A DNA stretch of 64,000 bases, taken from the NCBI RefSeq assembly GCF_004210375.1, contig NW_027467782.1, positions 19,757,276 to 19,821,275 on the forward strand, in the 5' to 3' direction. The stretch comes from Tachypleus tridentatus. Lineage: Eukaryota; Arthropoda; Merostomata; Xiphosura; Limulidae. Below, piece after piece: positions 1 through 9,400 of the stretch. A program made the position numbers and the translations under genes. The notes under the pieces were generated by a model. It was not told where the DNA came from and ran no database searches. It saw nothing but the letters and a program-made list of their open reading frames with translations. The stretch's first letter is position 1; the number at the start of each line of letters is the position of its first letter.

Positions 1-393
1 GGACCTGACAGAAATTTTTGTGATTCTATTCTTTACATAATAAGACATGGTTTGTAATTATTGGTGACCTAATGGAGGTCCTATGGGTTTTGTTCTTGAC
101 AGAATAAAAACAATTCTTAGTTGTTGAGATGTAATCTGCTATTAGGACCTCAAGATGGCTGTTTTGGTTCTGTTGTTAACAGAATAGAATTATTCTCAGT
201 TATTGAGATGTGACCCATTAAGACCTCATGATGACTGTTGTGGTTCTGTATATTCATAAGCTCATGCATAGAATGAATACACCAATTTTCCTTAATCTAT
301 AATAAATGTTTTACATGTAAAGACAATGTATTTTTCGTTTTTTGTGATTTGCTTTTGCTAATGCATGAATTGACAAAGTTGTTATTTCTCTAG
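1..393. repeat. Intronic or intergenic DNA with a degenerate 80-bp repeat
   Basis: No coding sequence is visible. Between about 64 and 250 a roughly 80-bp unit occurs about two and a half times. Each copy carries a 'gacct' block followed by a 'gacagaat' or 'aacagaat' block and then 'gttgagatg' or 'attgagatg'. The stretch lies just upstream of an ATR exon, so it is probably intronic. A pyrimidine-rich acceptor (ttatttctctag) ends it at 393. Confidence 0.5.
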
Positions 394-565
394 TGGACCC
401 ACATAATGATCCCAACTATAAGTCTGTTTATGACTTCCTGAAGAGTGTTCCAGAAGACCTTTTAGCTCCTTTGTTTGTCAAGCTTATGCTTGGGCTTTAA
501 TGTATTTAGAATTATCAATCAAGAATAACCAAGAATCATCAAGGCTACAGTTGGCTTTCTTGCAG
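394..565 (+). CDS. ATR: ATR checkpoint kinase, internal exon of the FAT region (partial gene)
   Basis: ATR is the nuclear PI3K-like kinase that senses RPA-coated single-stranded DNA and activates CHK1. This exon reads DPNYKSVYDFLKSVPEDLLA, then after a frame change QAYAWALMYLELSIKNN and finally LQLAFLQ. I align it, from memory of the family, to the ATR segment just before the conserved EPDGVAGV motif, where vertebrate ATR has a YQSVTRFLDLIP-like stretch and an AYTRAVMHFE-like stretch. The acceptor is ttatttctctag and the donor is cag|gtaaat. The reading frame breaks once between about 465 and 482 (one-base shift near 'cctttgtttgtc'); without the shift a TAA follows at once. Because introns and splice sites are kept, this looks like the real gene with a consensus error rather than a retrocopy, but a decayed duplicate is possible. 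Confidence 0.75.
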
Positions 566-1292
566 GTAAATAATTTTGAAATGATATCTCTTGTAATTTT
601 GTATAATGAAATATTAATACTACTAAGATTACATCACATGCCAGAATATTCTGTTTGATTTCAAATGACAAAGTAATAGTTTAAGGAAAACAATAGATAT
701 TGGTAATTTTGCATTGAAACAGATTTTAAGTGTGAATCTGCAGTGTGTGTTATGTGAAGTTGCAATATTCATGAGATGAATAGAAACCAAACTGTGTAAA
801 GTTTAATACTTACAATCTTTCAATGAGCTAATTGTATAATAAAATTCTGGGCTTGTACCTCAAACTCAGATTTGTGCTATAACTTTTGCTACTGTCAGAC
901 TTGCATCTTCTGTAGTACAACTTTACATGCACATATACATAAAATTATAGCTCTCAAAGAATATTTTCAGAGTACTCATGTTAAAATGTTTTATATTTTT
1001 ATTGTCTACACCTTTTCTCCTGATAATTTGGTTATTTGGTTCATATCAACAAAATTTCCCATTATTTCAATGGTACTGTCACAGGGCAGACTCAGTGTAC
1101 CTTATTTCTGATCCTGTGCCTCTCCTTACCTGTTAATGAACTTCAGAATCACTCTTTATAAGAATAAGGAATCTAAGAATATTCAGTATTCAAATGAAAA
1201 AATGTTTTTATATATATATAGGATGAATGCATTGTTTTTTTATTACTACTTTTTTCAGTTGTGATCAGTATGCATCTATTTTTTTGTCTTAG
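566..1292. other. ATR intron
   Basis: This AT-rich stretch of 727 bp lies between two ATR exons. It begins with gtaaat and ends with a long T-rich tract and ag (ttttttgtcttag). I see no gene, RNA or recognisable transposon in it. Short open frames on both strands look random. Confidence 0.6.
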
Positions 1293-1397
1293 AAACTGTA
1301 CATTCTCCTTGATGAACCAGATGGAGTGGCAGGAGTAGCAGCATCTCGTCAAGAAGACCCACACTTCATGATTTGATTCTAGGTCATGAAGCAACTG
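1293..1397 (+). CDS. ATR: ATR checkpoint kinase, exon with the EPDGVAGV motif
   Basis: The exon begins KLYILLDEPDGVAGVAASRQ and continues, after a one-base shift, as TLHDLILGHEATG. The DEPDGVAGV block followed by a charged stretch and an ILxHExxG block is a strongly conserved signature of the ATR FAT domain and is the best single piece of evidence for this gene. The acceptor is ttttttgtcttag and the donor is actg|gtatgt, which leaves a phase-1 end. The frame breaks at 'gacccacac': one more C in that C-run would restore the family reading and remove the TGA. A missing base in a homopolymer is typical of long-read consensus error. The next exon begins in the matching phase, which supports a real multi-exon gene. 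Confidence 0.85.
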
Positions 1398-1829
1398 GTA
1401 TGTAAAGTAAATATTTCTTTATGTATGTAACTGTTAACCCTTTCCAGATGGGTCATGGGTCAAAGGCCACATCATTGCACTTGTCAACTTACATTCCAAA
1501 TTTTATTGAACTACTATTTTATAACTTTATCTTCTTAAGTTTGGTATCAAACTGTATGTTAATATTTAAATTTTCATATTATACGTTATTTAAAAAGACA
1601 CCTAAACATCGATTTTTGTGTGTCATGATGTGTTTAATATATGTGTTTCTATCTGATTTTGAGTTATCTGTGAACTTTTAAATTTGGTTATTTGTTAATA
1701 ATTCAAATTAGCATATACTAAGGTAATTAGAGAACTGATTTTGTGGTCTTTATTTACTGAGTACTAACTTAAACATAATTAAATTTTATCCTGTGTGTAG
1801 TATTATCTACTAATTGATTTGTTCCCAGT

Positions 1830-1950
1830 TGGTACAGCAGTAAGTTTATAGATTTACAATGCTAAAATCAGGGTTCAATTCCCCTCGGTAGACTCAGCAG
1901 ATAGCCAGATGTGGCTTTTATAAGAAAACATACACACACACACACACACA
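1830..1950 (+). mobile_element. tRNA-derived SINE, family B, diverged copy
   Basis: The copy starts with a tRNA-like head (tggtacagcagtaag) and has a B-box-like block (gggttcaattcccc). It then has the family tail 'cagcagatagccagatgtggctttt' with a short deletion, and ends in a CA-rich tract. At least four other copies in the window share this layout. Family B has the consensus order tRNA head, 'ctaaaatcaggggttcgattcccct', 'cagcagatagccc', 'tgtggctttgctataag', then (CA)n. Confidence 0.75.
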
Positions 1951-3104
1951 CTAATTGATTTTGTTGTTTTATAAACTGGTAAGTCTATAACCTAGTTATT
2001 TTTGGTGAATTTCTGTTTTCTCAATCACTATGATTTTCTTTTACACAGATATACTATCCATTTATTTTATTAATTCAAGCTATGCTATTTTATTAATCTA
2101 TTCTATTACATTGTATCCAACATAAAATTTATACAATTATACACTTGTGCTTTTAATGTTTTAAAAAGTTGTCCAAAGATGATAAGTCTTCATGACAACA
2201 CTGGTATTACTGATGATGATCTTTTTGCTTCCAGCATCTCTCTTCATCCTCAGATAACTTAACTCTGGGTGTACAAGCTAAAGAGGCATATTGAAAACTT
2301 CTTAAACAGCTTACCTGTTTGCTGTGGATGGACATACTTTGTCAGCATTCAAAACTCTAGTAAAGTATAAAAGCAAAATGGGGTACAGTTGATTTCAGAT
2401 CTTGATAATGCCAATAGAAAGAAATAATTAATTAACATTATTGTTGAAGCCATTCAAGTTGCAGTACTTTTATGCAATGCTTAGTTGTGGTAGTTACACA
2501 TGAAAACTGGCTCTAAAAATAAACAAACTGATTTTTGCTAAAGCAGTGAAGCAATGTTTTACAGTTTATTTCTGTTGTTACCTTACAGAACATTGGGAGC
2601 TTTGGCGATGTAGGTACAAGTAATCTAAAGAGGAGTATAGGTGATGGACTTAAAGATGATGGAAATGTTTTAATTCCATCAAAGAAATATGCTTACATGC
2701 TAATTTTAGCTACAGCTTATGAAGTCTCTTTGACAAATCCTGTTTTTTTAAATATTGCCTTTAGAATTAAGAACTTAAAACTTGTATACTGTTATAATAT
2801 GCATTATTAGCTGAGATGTTTATGCTATTCTAATTGTTATAACAAATTAATTAAATTTTGATTGTGAGACACTAAGATCTTGTGTCATGCCAAGTAAGTA
2901 ATACTTTTATGATCAGTTTATCTTTTCAGAACAAGCATCATAGTGTGAGAATTGACATTTGCTCAGTAGGTAATACCCTCTTCTCTAACTCATTTTCCAT
3001 TGCATCAAGAGCTATGAAAGTTAACATAATTTCTTATAATGTTGTAATCACTCACACAAAGCATAACTTTATAGTCTTCGATCTCATTTGGTTACACATC
3101 CCAG

Positions 3105-3690
3105 AAATTGTAAATTTGTAAATCAGACCCAATGTGACATGCCCACATATCACATCCTCTTGTTTCAGAAATTGTAAATTTGTAAATCAGACCCAATGTG
3201 ACATGCCCACATATCACATCCTCTTGTTTCAGAAATTGTACCTTTGTAATCAGACCCAATGTGACATGCCCACATATCACATCCTCTTGTTTCAGAAATT
3301 GTAAATTTGTAATTTAGACCCAATGTGACATGCCCAATATATCACATCCTCTTGTTTCAGAAATTGTAAATTTGTAATCAGGACCCAATGTGACATGCCC
3401 ACATATCACATCCTCTTGTTTCAGAAATTGTAAATTTGTAAATTCAGATCCAATGTGACATGCCCACATATCACATCCTCTTGTTTCAGAAATTGTAAAT
3501 TTGTAAATCAGACCCAATGTGACATGCCCACATATCACATCCTCTTTGTTTCAGAAATTGTAAATTTGTAAATCAGACCCAATGTGACATGCCCACATAT
3601 CACATCCCTCTTGTTTCAGAAATTGTAAATTTGTAATGTAGACCCAATGTGACATGCCCACATATCACATCCTCTTGTTTCAGAAATTGC
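3105..3690. repeat. 64-bp tandem array, about nine copies
   Basis: The unit contains 'cccaatgtgacatgcccac', 'atatcacatcctcttgtttcag' and 'aaattgtaaatttgtaa', and repeats every 63-65 bp with few substitutions. Start points at 3124 and 3188 give a 64-bp period. The array lies in an ATR intron. Open frames across it on the minus strand come from the repeat and are not genes. Each unit ends its central part with 'cctcttgtttcag', which resembles a 3' splice site. Confidence 0.9.
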
Positions 3691-4518
3691 CAGTAGTTAT
3701 CGTGATGTTTAATACCACATTATGTGTGTAAATAATAGAAAGCCAACATTCTAAGGCTGGTGTAGAATCTCTAGCATCAGGAAACATTTGCTGAGGCTCT
3801 CTTGTTCTCTTAACATCTTTTTATATTTTGGTTTTTCTGATTTACTCTGTTCTGATACATGATGATAGTGACCTAATTTTAATTCACTAACTTGACAGGT
3901 CTTCTCTGCCAAAGAAAATCCACAGTCAATCTAATGAGACTCTCAACAAGTGGATTCATTGTGATTATCAAATAGTACTTCTGTAACGTGAAATCAGAAA
4001 AAAACATCGTGTTTAAGTGTGTATCTTTATTAATAACTGTTTATAGATACCCCTGTTATTCCATCCTTCATTGTATGCACTCAAAGAGATTTTTTGTGCA
4101 CTTTATATTTTAATGTGTTTAGTTATTCATTATGTAATTGGCTGTTAAAACCAATTTTTGTGTCTTAATATGAAATGTATATTCTTGCTCACATCCAACA
4201 AAAGGTCTGGAAAACTGGTGATCTTGAATAATTTCAGTGTTTTGAAATACTCTCTCTTGCTGCTGTTTATGAGGTAATTCTCATCAACAAAGTTTTGCAG
4301 GCACATGAATTCATATTTTTCTTTACTAACCAAACATTTCTTTCTGCTGTAATGGTACTGCTAGTGTGGGAATGTTTCTTCTATGTCATTCTGAAATCAA
4401 GTATTGTATTAGTTTCAGCCACAATTTCATATTTAGGGCTGAATTTCTCTGTTATTTTATTTTGTTGTAAATAATTTTATTTTACTCTGTGATGACGACA
4501 AAACCCATTCTTAGGGGA

Positions 4519-4641
4519 ATATATATGTAACGGTTGGTATGAGGAGAAAGCTCTCATGCACAACGATGACTGAAGAAGGTCGAAACACGTTCGTTCTTCT
4601 ACATAATGCTTTCTACCCATACCAACAGTTTTACATATATA
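4519..4641 (+). mobile_element. Short foldback element of Penelope type with hairpin motif
   Basis: Inverted arms 'atatatgtaacggttggtatg' and 'cataccaacagttttacatatat' enclose a core with 'acgatgactgaagaaggtcg' followed by 'aaacacgttcgttcttct'. The core motif (ACGATGAC, GAAGAA, GGTCGAAAC) recurs at 36107-36200 and 47455-47565, with a truncated form at 57204. It also resembles the 3' part of the Penelope-like fragment near 25490. Assignment to Penelope-like ends is an inference from that similarity. Confidence 0.55.
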
Positions 4642-5532
4642 ATTTTCTTTATACTGTGTAGTGTTTCAAATTTAATTTAAAACAAAAATTTATCAGAGTG
4701 TTATGCATCAAAAGTTAGATCTTTCAACCAGTTTTATTGTTTGACAATAAAGCTTGAAGCTCAGACAAGTCATAACTGTCGTTTTGACATAAAAATTGCC
4801 TTGTACCATTGTTTTGGCACCAGAGTTACAGTTTCACACTTAGATTAAATTTACTTGAATCTTTTGTAATGCTTTGAAACTACAACTCATTTTGAAAGTC
4901 CAGTTGACATTCAAACCAAATTTCATTGTTTTTTTAGTGTTTTAAAATTATTATTTTATTTTCAGATTCATAACCCCCATTTTACTTTACATTGCTTTAA
5001 TATTACTACTGATAATTTATGAAATGAATGTATTTGTCTCTTTTTTAATAGTAAGATGTATTTAAAGTAAAAAAATTACATGTTGATATATTTGGTACCT
5101 TTATATAGTGGTCTCTTTTGTTTGTTTTAGTTCATAAATTCATATATGTGTATATATACATGGGTGCTCTTGTATCTTAAGCTATTTGGCGTTTGTTAAT
5201 TTTGTTAATCCCCACATTGCTATTTTAACCTTGTGATAAAACAAGAATACATGAAGTCACCAAAGACAAGTGAAGATATCATTTCACATGTATTTCAGAT
5301 AACTTCTGGAACATTCTAATTAACAATTATTTAAATAGAAAGTTTTCTCCTTGGTCTTGTGGATATATATATACAACAAAAACTGTCATCATTATATCTA
5401 AATTTTAAATGATCTATTAGGTGTAACTTTTAGAACCTTTACTATTGTTAAAAAAGCAAATTTGTTGTTTTATTGCTTGGAAGTACTTAAATATAAGAAT
5501 CAAATGTGTTTATTAGATTGTTTAGGCAGAAT

Positions 5533-5727
5533 ATTCATGATGAAACTTTTGTGGAATGGACGGTATACTGCTTGTTGTGAAGACACAAGTGTAGATGATG
5601 ACATTTCAAAGTTTTCCGCCTTTAGCCTTAAAGACAAAAAAGCAGAAGACTTTCGAAACGTTGTCCCTACACTTGTGTCTCCACAACAGGCAGTAGCTAT
5701 CAATTCTACAAAGTTTCATCAAGATCA
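5533..5727. repeat. Foldback (hairpin) element in ATR intron
   Basis: Two imperfect inverted arms, about 5535-5632 and 5635-5725, pair along almost their whole length: 'tgatgaaacttttgtggaat' pairs with 'attctacaaagtttcatca', and 'ttgttgtgaagacacaagtg' pairs with 'cacttgtgtctccacaacag'. The right arm includes TTTCGAAACGTTGTCC. The hairpin explains why open frames appear on both strands here. It sits about 40 bp before the next ATR exon. The family is not recognised; it may be a retroelement terminus. Confidence 0.7.
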
Positions 5728-5765
5728 AATTGCTGAATTTTAAATTCTGTTATTATGTTTGATAG

Positions 5766-5918
5766 GTCAACTACAAAGATGCATTTTCCTGTTAAGTGAA
5801 AGAGCTGTAAAGTTAAATCAGACATGTACTAGTCACCATCAGGGTCTTCTTCGATGCTTTGATGGTTTAGATCAGTCAAGCACAGCACTTACCTATGCTA
5901 CTGGTCTCTAAATGAGAG
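5766..5918 (+). CDS. ATR: ATR checkpoint kinase, further FAT-region exon
   Basis: The acceptor is tttgatag. The phase-1 end of the exon at 1397 joins this exon to give G, then QLQRCIFLLSERAVKLNQTC and HHQGLLRCFDGLDQSSTALT, then YATGL. This matches the ATR block after the EPDGVAGV motif, where the family has a GLLRDA-CYDRAIQLEP-like stretch and then a GL-GQLSTVITQVNGV-like stretch. Near the start the sequence also reads KDAFSC in another frame, so a small frame disturbance there (net three bases) is possible. At the end, one extra base in 'ctctaaatgagag' would give LLNER and a donor at 5919 (ag|gttt). A possible next acceptor (atccaacag) lies at 5961-5969, eight bases before the gap. The kinase domain is not in the window. 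Confidence 0.75.
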
Positions 5919-5977
5919 GTTTAGGTTTGTTTGTTTTATGCACACTTTTAAGTTATTTTCATCCAACAGGAAATAGA

Positions 5978-6477
5978 NNNNNNNNNNNNNNNNNNNNNNN
6001 NNNNNNNNNNNNNNNNNNNNNNNNNNNNNNNNNNNNNNNNNNNNNNNNNNNNNNNNNNNNNNNNNNNNNNNNNNNNNNNNNNNNNNNNNNNNNNNNNNNN
6101 NNNNNNNNNNNNNNNNNNNNNNNNNNNNNNNNNNNNNNNNNNNNNNNNNNNNNNNNNNNNNNNNNNNNNNNNNNNNNNNNNNNNNNNNNNNNNNNNNNNN
6201 NNNNNNNNNNNNNNNNNNNNNNNNNNNNNNNNNNNNNNNNNNNNNNNNNNNNNNNNNNNNNNNNNNNNNNNNNNNNNNNNNNNNNNNNNNNNNNNNNNNN
6301 NNNNNNNNNNNNNNNNNNNNNNNNNNNNNNNNNNNNNNNNNNNNNNNNNNNNNNNNNNNNNNNNNNNNNNNNNNNNNNNNNNNNNNNNNNNNNNNNNNNN
6401 NNNNNNNNNNNNNNNNNNNNNNNNNNNNNNNNNNNNNNNNNNNNNNNNNNNNNNNNNNNNNNNNNNNNNNNNNNNNN
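5978..6477. other. Assembly gap of exactly 500 N
   Basis: A run of exactly 500 N, the kind of fixed-size spacer placed by scaffolders rather than a measured gap. ATR coding sequence lies on its left and telomere-like repeat on its right. Open frames that cross it are meaningless. Confidence 0.98.
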
Positions 6478-9400
6478 GGCCTGAGCCCTGGCCTGGCCTG
6501 AGCCCTGAGCCCTGGCCCTGGCCTGAGCCTGGCCTGGCCTGAGCCTGGCCTGAGCCTGGCCTGAGCCCTGAGCCTGAGCCTGAGCCTGGCCTGGGCCTGG
6601 CCTGGCCTGAGCCTGGCCTGGGCCTGGCCTGCCTGGCCTGGCCTGGCCTGGCCTGAGCCCTGGCCTGGCCTGAGCCTGGCCTGGCCTGCCTGAGCCTGGC
6701 CTGGCCTGAGCCTGGCCTGGCCTGGCCTGAGCCTGGCCCTGAGCCTGGCCTGGCCAGCTGAGCCTGACCTGACCCTGAGCCTGGCCTGGCCCTGGCCTGA
6801 CCTGGCCTGGCCTGACCTGAGCCTGTGAGCCTGGCCTGGCCTGAGCCTGGCCTGGCCTGGCCTGAGCCTGGCCTGAGCCTGCCTGGGCCCTGGCCCTGGC
6901 CTGGCCTGACCTGGCCTGGCTGGCCTGAGCCTGGCCTGGCCTGGCCTGGCCTGGCCCTGGCCTGGCCTGGCCTGGCCTGGCCTGGCCTGAGCCTGGCCTG
7001 GCCTGGCCTGGCCTGGCCCTGGCCTGGCCTGAGCCCTGGCCTGGCCTGAGCCTGAGCCCTGGCCTGGCCTGAGCCTGGCCTGGCCTGACCTGGCCTGACC
7101 TGACCTGAGCCTGGCCTGGCCCTGAGCCTGAGCCTGAGCCTGGCCTGAGCCCTGGCCTGGCCTGGCCTGGCCTGGCCTGGCCTGAGCCTGGCCTGGCCTG
7201 TTCCTGGCCTGAGCCCTGGCCTGAGCCTGGCCTGACCTGGCCTGAGCCTGGCCCTGGCCTGGCCTGAGCCTGGCCTGGCCTGAGCCTGAGCCTGGCCTGA
7301 CCTGAGCCTGGCCTGAGCCCTGAGCCTGAGCCCTGGCCTGGCCTGGCCTGGCCTGAGCCTGGCCTGAGCCTGGCCTGGCCCTGGCCTGAGCCTGGCCTGA
7401 GCCCTGACCTGGCCTGAGCCCTGGCCTGGCCTGGCCCTGAGCCTGAGCCCTGGCCTGAGCCTGGCCCTGGCCTGGCCTGGCCCTGAGCCTGGCCTGGCCT
7501 GGCCTGGCCTGGCCTGAGCCTGGCCTGGCCCTGGCCTGGCCTGGCCTGAGCCTGAGCCTGAGCCTGGCCTGGCCTGGCCTGGGCCTGACCTGAGCCTGGC
7601 CTGGCCTGGCCTGGCCTGACCTGCCTGGCCTGGCCTGAGCCTGGCCTGACCTGAGCCTGAGCCTGGCCTGGCCTGGCCTGGCCTGGGCCTGACCTGGCCT
7701 GAGCCTGGCCTGGCCTGAGCCTGGCCTGAGCCTGGCCTGGCCTGAGCCTGGCCTGGCCTGAGCCTGGCCTGAGCCTGGCCTGGCCTGGCCTGACCTGAGC
7801 CTGGCCTGGCCTGAGCCCTGGCCTGGCCTGGCCTGACCTGGCCTGAGCCTGGCCTGAGCCTGAGCCTGAGCCTGAGCCTGGCCTGACTGGCCTGAGCCTG
7901 AGCCTGAGCCTGACCTGGCCTGGCCTGTTGCCTGGCCTGGCCTGGCCTGGCCTGGCCTGGCCTGAGCCTGGCCTGGCCTGAGCCTGGCCTGAGCCTGGCC
8001 TGGCCTGGCCCTGAGCCTGGCCTGGGCCTGAGCCTGGCCTGGCCTGAGCCTGGCCTGAGCCTGAGGCCTGGCCCTGCCTGGCGGGCCTGGCCTGGCCTGG
8101 CCCTGAGCCTGGCCCTGACCTGGCCCTGAGCCTGGCCTGGCCTGGCCTGGCCTGAGCCTGGCCTGGCCCTGGCCTGGCCTGACCTGGCCTGAGCCTGGCC
8201 TGAGCCTGGCCTGCCTGAGCCTGGCCTGACCTGAGCCTGGCCTGAGCCTGGCCTGGCCTGGCCTGCCCTGGCCCTGGCCTGAGCCCTGGCCCTGGCCTGA
8301 GCCTGGCCTGAGCCTGGCCTGGCCTGAGCCTGGCCTGAGCCTGAGGCCTGAGCCTGAGCCTGGCCTGAGCCTGAGCCTGGCCTGGCCTGAGCCTGGCCTG
8401 AGCCCTGAGCCTGGCCTGAGGCCTGGCCTGAGCCCTGAGCCTGGCCTGGCCCTGGCCTGAGCCTGGCCTGGCCTGGCCTGGCCTGAGCCTGGCCTGAGCC
8501 TGGGTTACTGAGCCTGAGCCTGGGGCCTGAGCCTGGCCTGAGCCTGGCCTGAGCCTGGCCCTGGCCTGAGCCTGGCCTGAGCCTGGCCTGAGCCTGGCCT
8601 GACCTGGCCTGGCCTGGCCTGACTGACCTGGCCTGGCCTGGCCCTGAGCCTGAGCCTGGCCTGAGCCTGGCCTGAGCCTGAGCCTGGCCTGGCCCTGGCC
8701 TGAGGCCTGAGGCCTGGCCTGACGGCCTGGCCTGGCCTGGCCTGGGCCTGAGCCTGGCCTGGCCTGACCTGAGCCTGGCCTGGCCTGAGGCCTGGCCTGA
8801 GCCTGGCCCTGACCCTGGCCTGAGCCTGGCCTGAGCCCTGAGCCTGAGCCTGGCCTGGCCTGGCCTGAGCCTGGCCTGAGCCTGAAGCCTGGCCTGGCCT
8901 GAGCCTGGCCCTGACCTGGCCCTGGCCTGACCTGAGCCTGGCCTGGCCCTGGCCTGGCCTGAGCCTGAGCCCTGGCCTGGCCTGAGCCCTGGCCTGGCCT
9001 GAGCCTGGCCTGACCTGAGCCTGGCCTGGCCTGGCCCTGTTGCCTGGCCTGGCCTGGCCTGTTTACTGGCCTGGCCCTGGCCTGGGCCTGAGCCTGGCCT
9101 GGCCTGAGCCTGGCCTGGGCCTGGCCTGGCCTGGCCTGAGCCTGGCCCTGGCCTGGCCTGTTACAGACCTGGCCTGACCTGGCCTGGCCTGGGCCTGAGC
9201 TGGCCCTGAGCCTGGCCTGACCCTGAGCTCGGCCTGAGCCTGGCCTGGCCTGAGCCTGGCCACAGGCCCTGGCCTGAGCCTGGCCTGAGCCTGAGCCCTG
9301 AGCCTGGCCTGAGCCTGAGCCTGAGCCTGGCCTGAGCCCTGGCCTGAGCCTGACCTGAGCCCTGGCCTGGCCCTGAGCCTGGCCTGAGCCTGGCCTGGCC

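Larger units (their letters stand above)
1398..5765. other. Long ATR intron with repeats
   Basis: This 4.4-kb interval lies between two in-phase ATR exons. It holds a SINE (about 1830-1950), a 64-bp tandem array (3105-3690), a Penelope-type foldback (4519-4641) and a second foldback (5533-5727), listed separately. The remaining DNA (1398-1829, 1951-3104, 3691-4518, 4642-5532) is AT-rich and shows no coding signal I can support. Confidence 0.6.

Noticed and set aside
3092-3538. Repeat-coded frames and a CRISPR-like look of the 64-bp array
   Set aside because: Units are directly adjacent with no unique spacers, and the host is a eukaryote; it is a plain tandem repeat in an intron.
5912-6484. 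Long frame crossing the first gap
   Set aside because: It consists of unknown bases. Only about 22 codons at its start are real sequence. The frames across 45257-45756 fail for the same reason.
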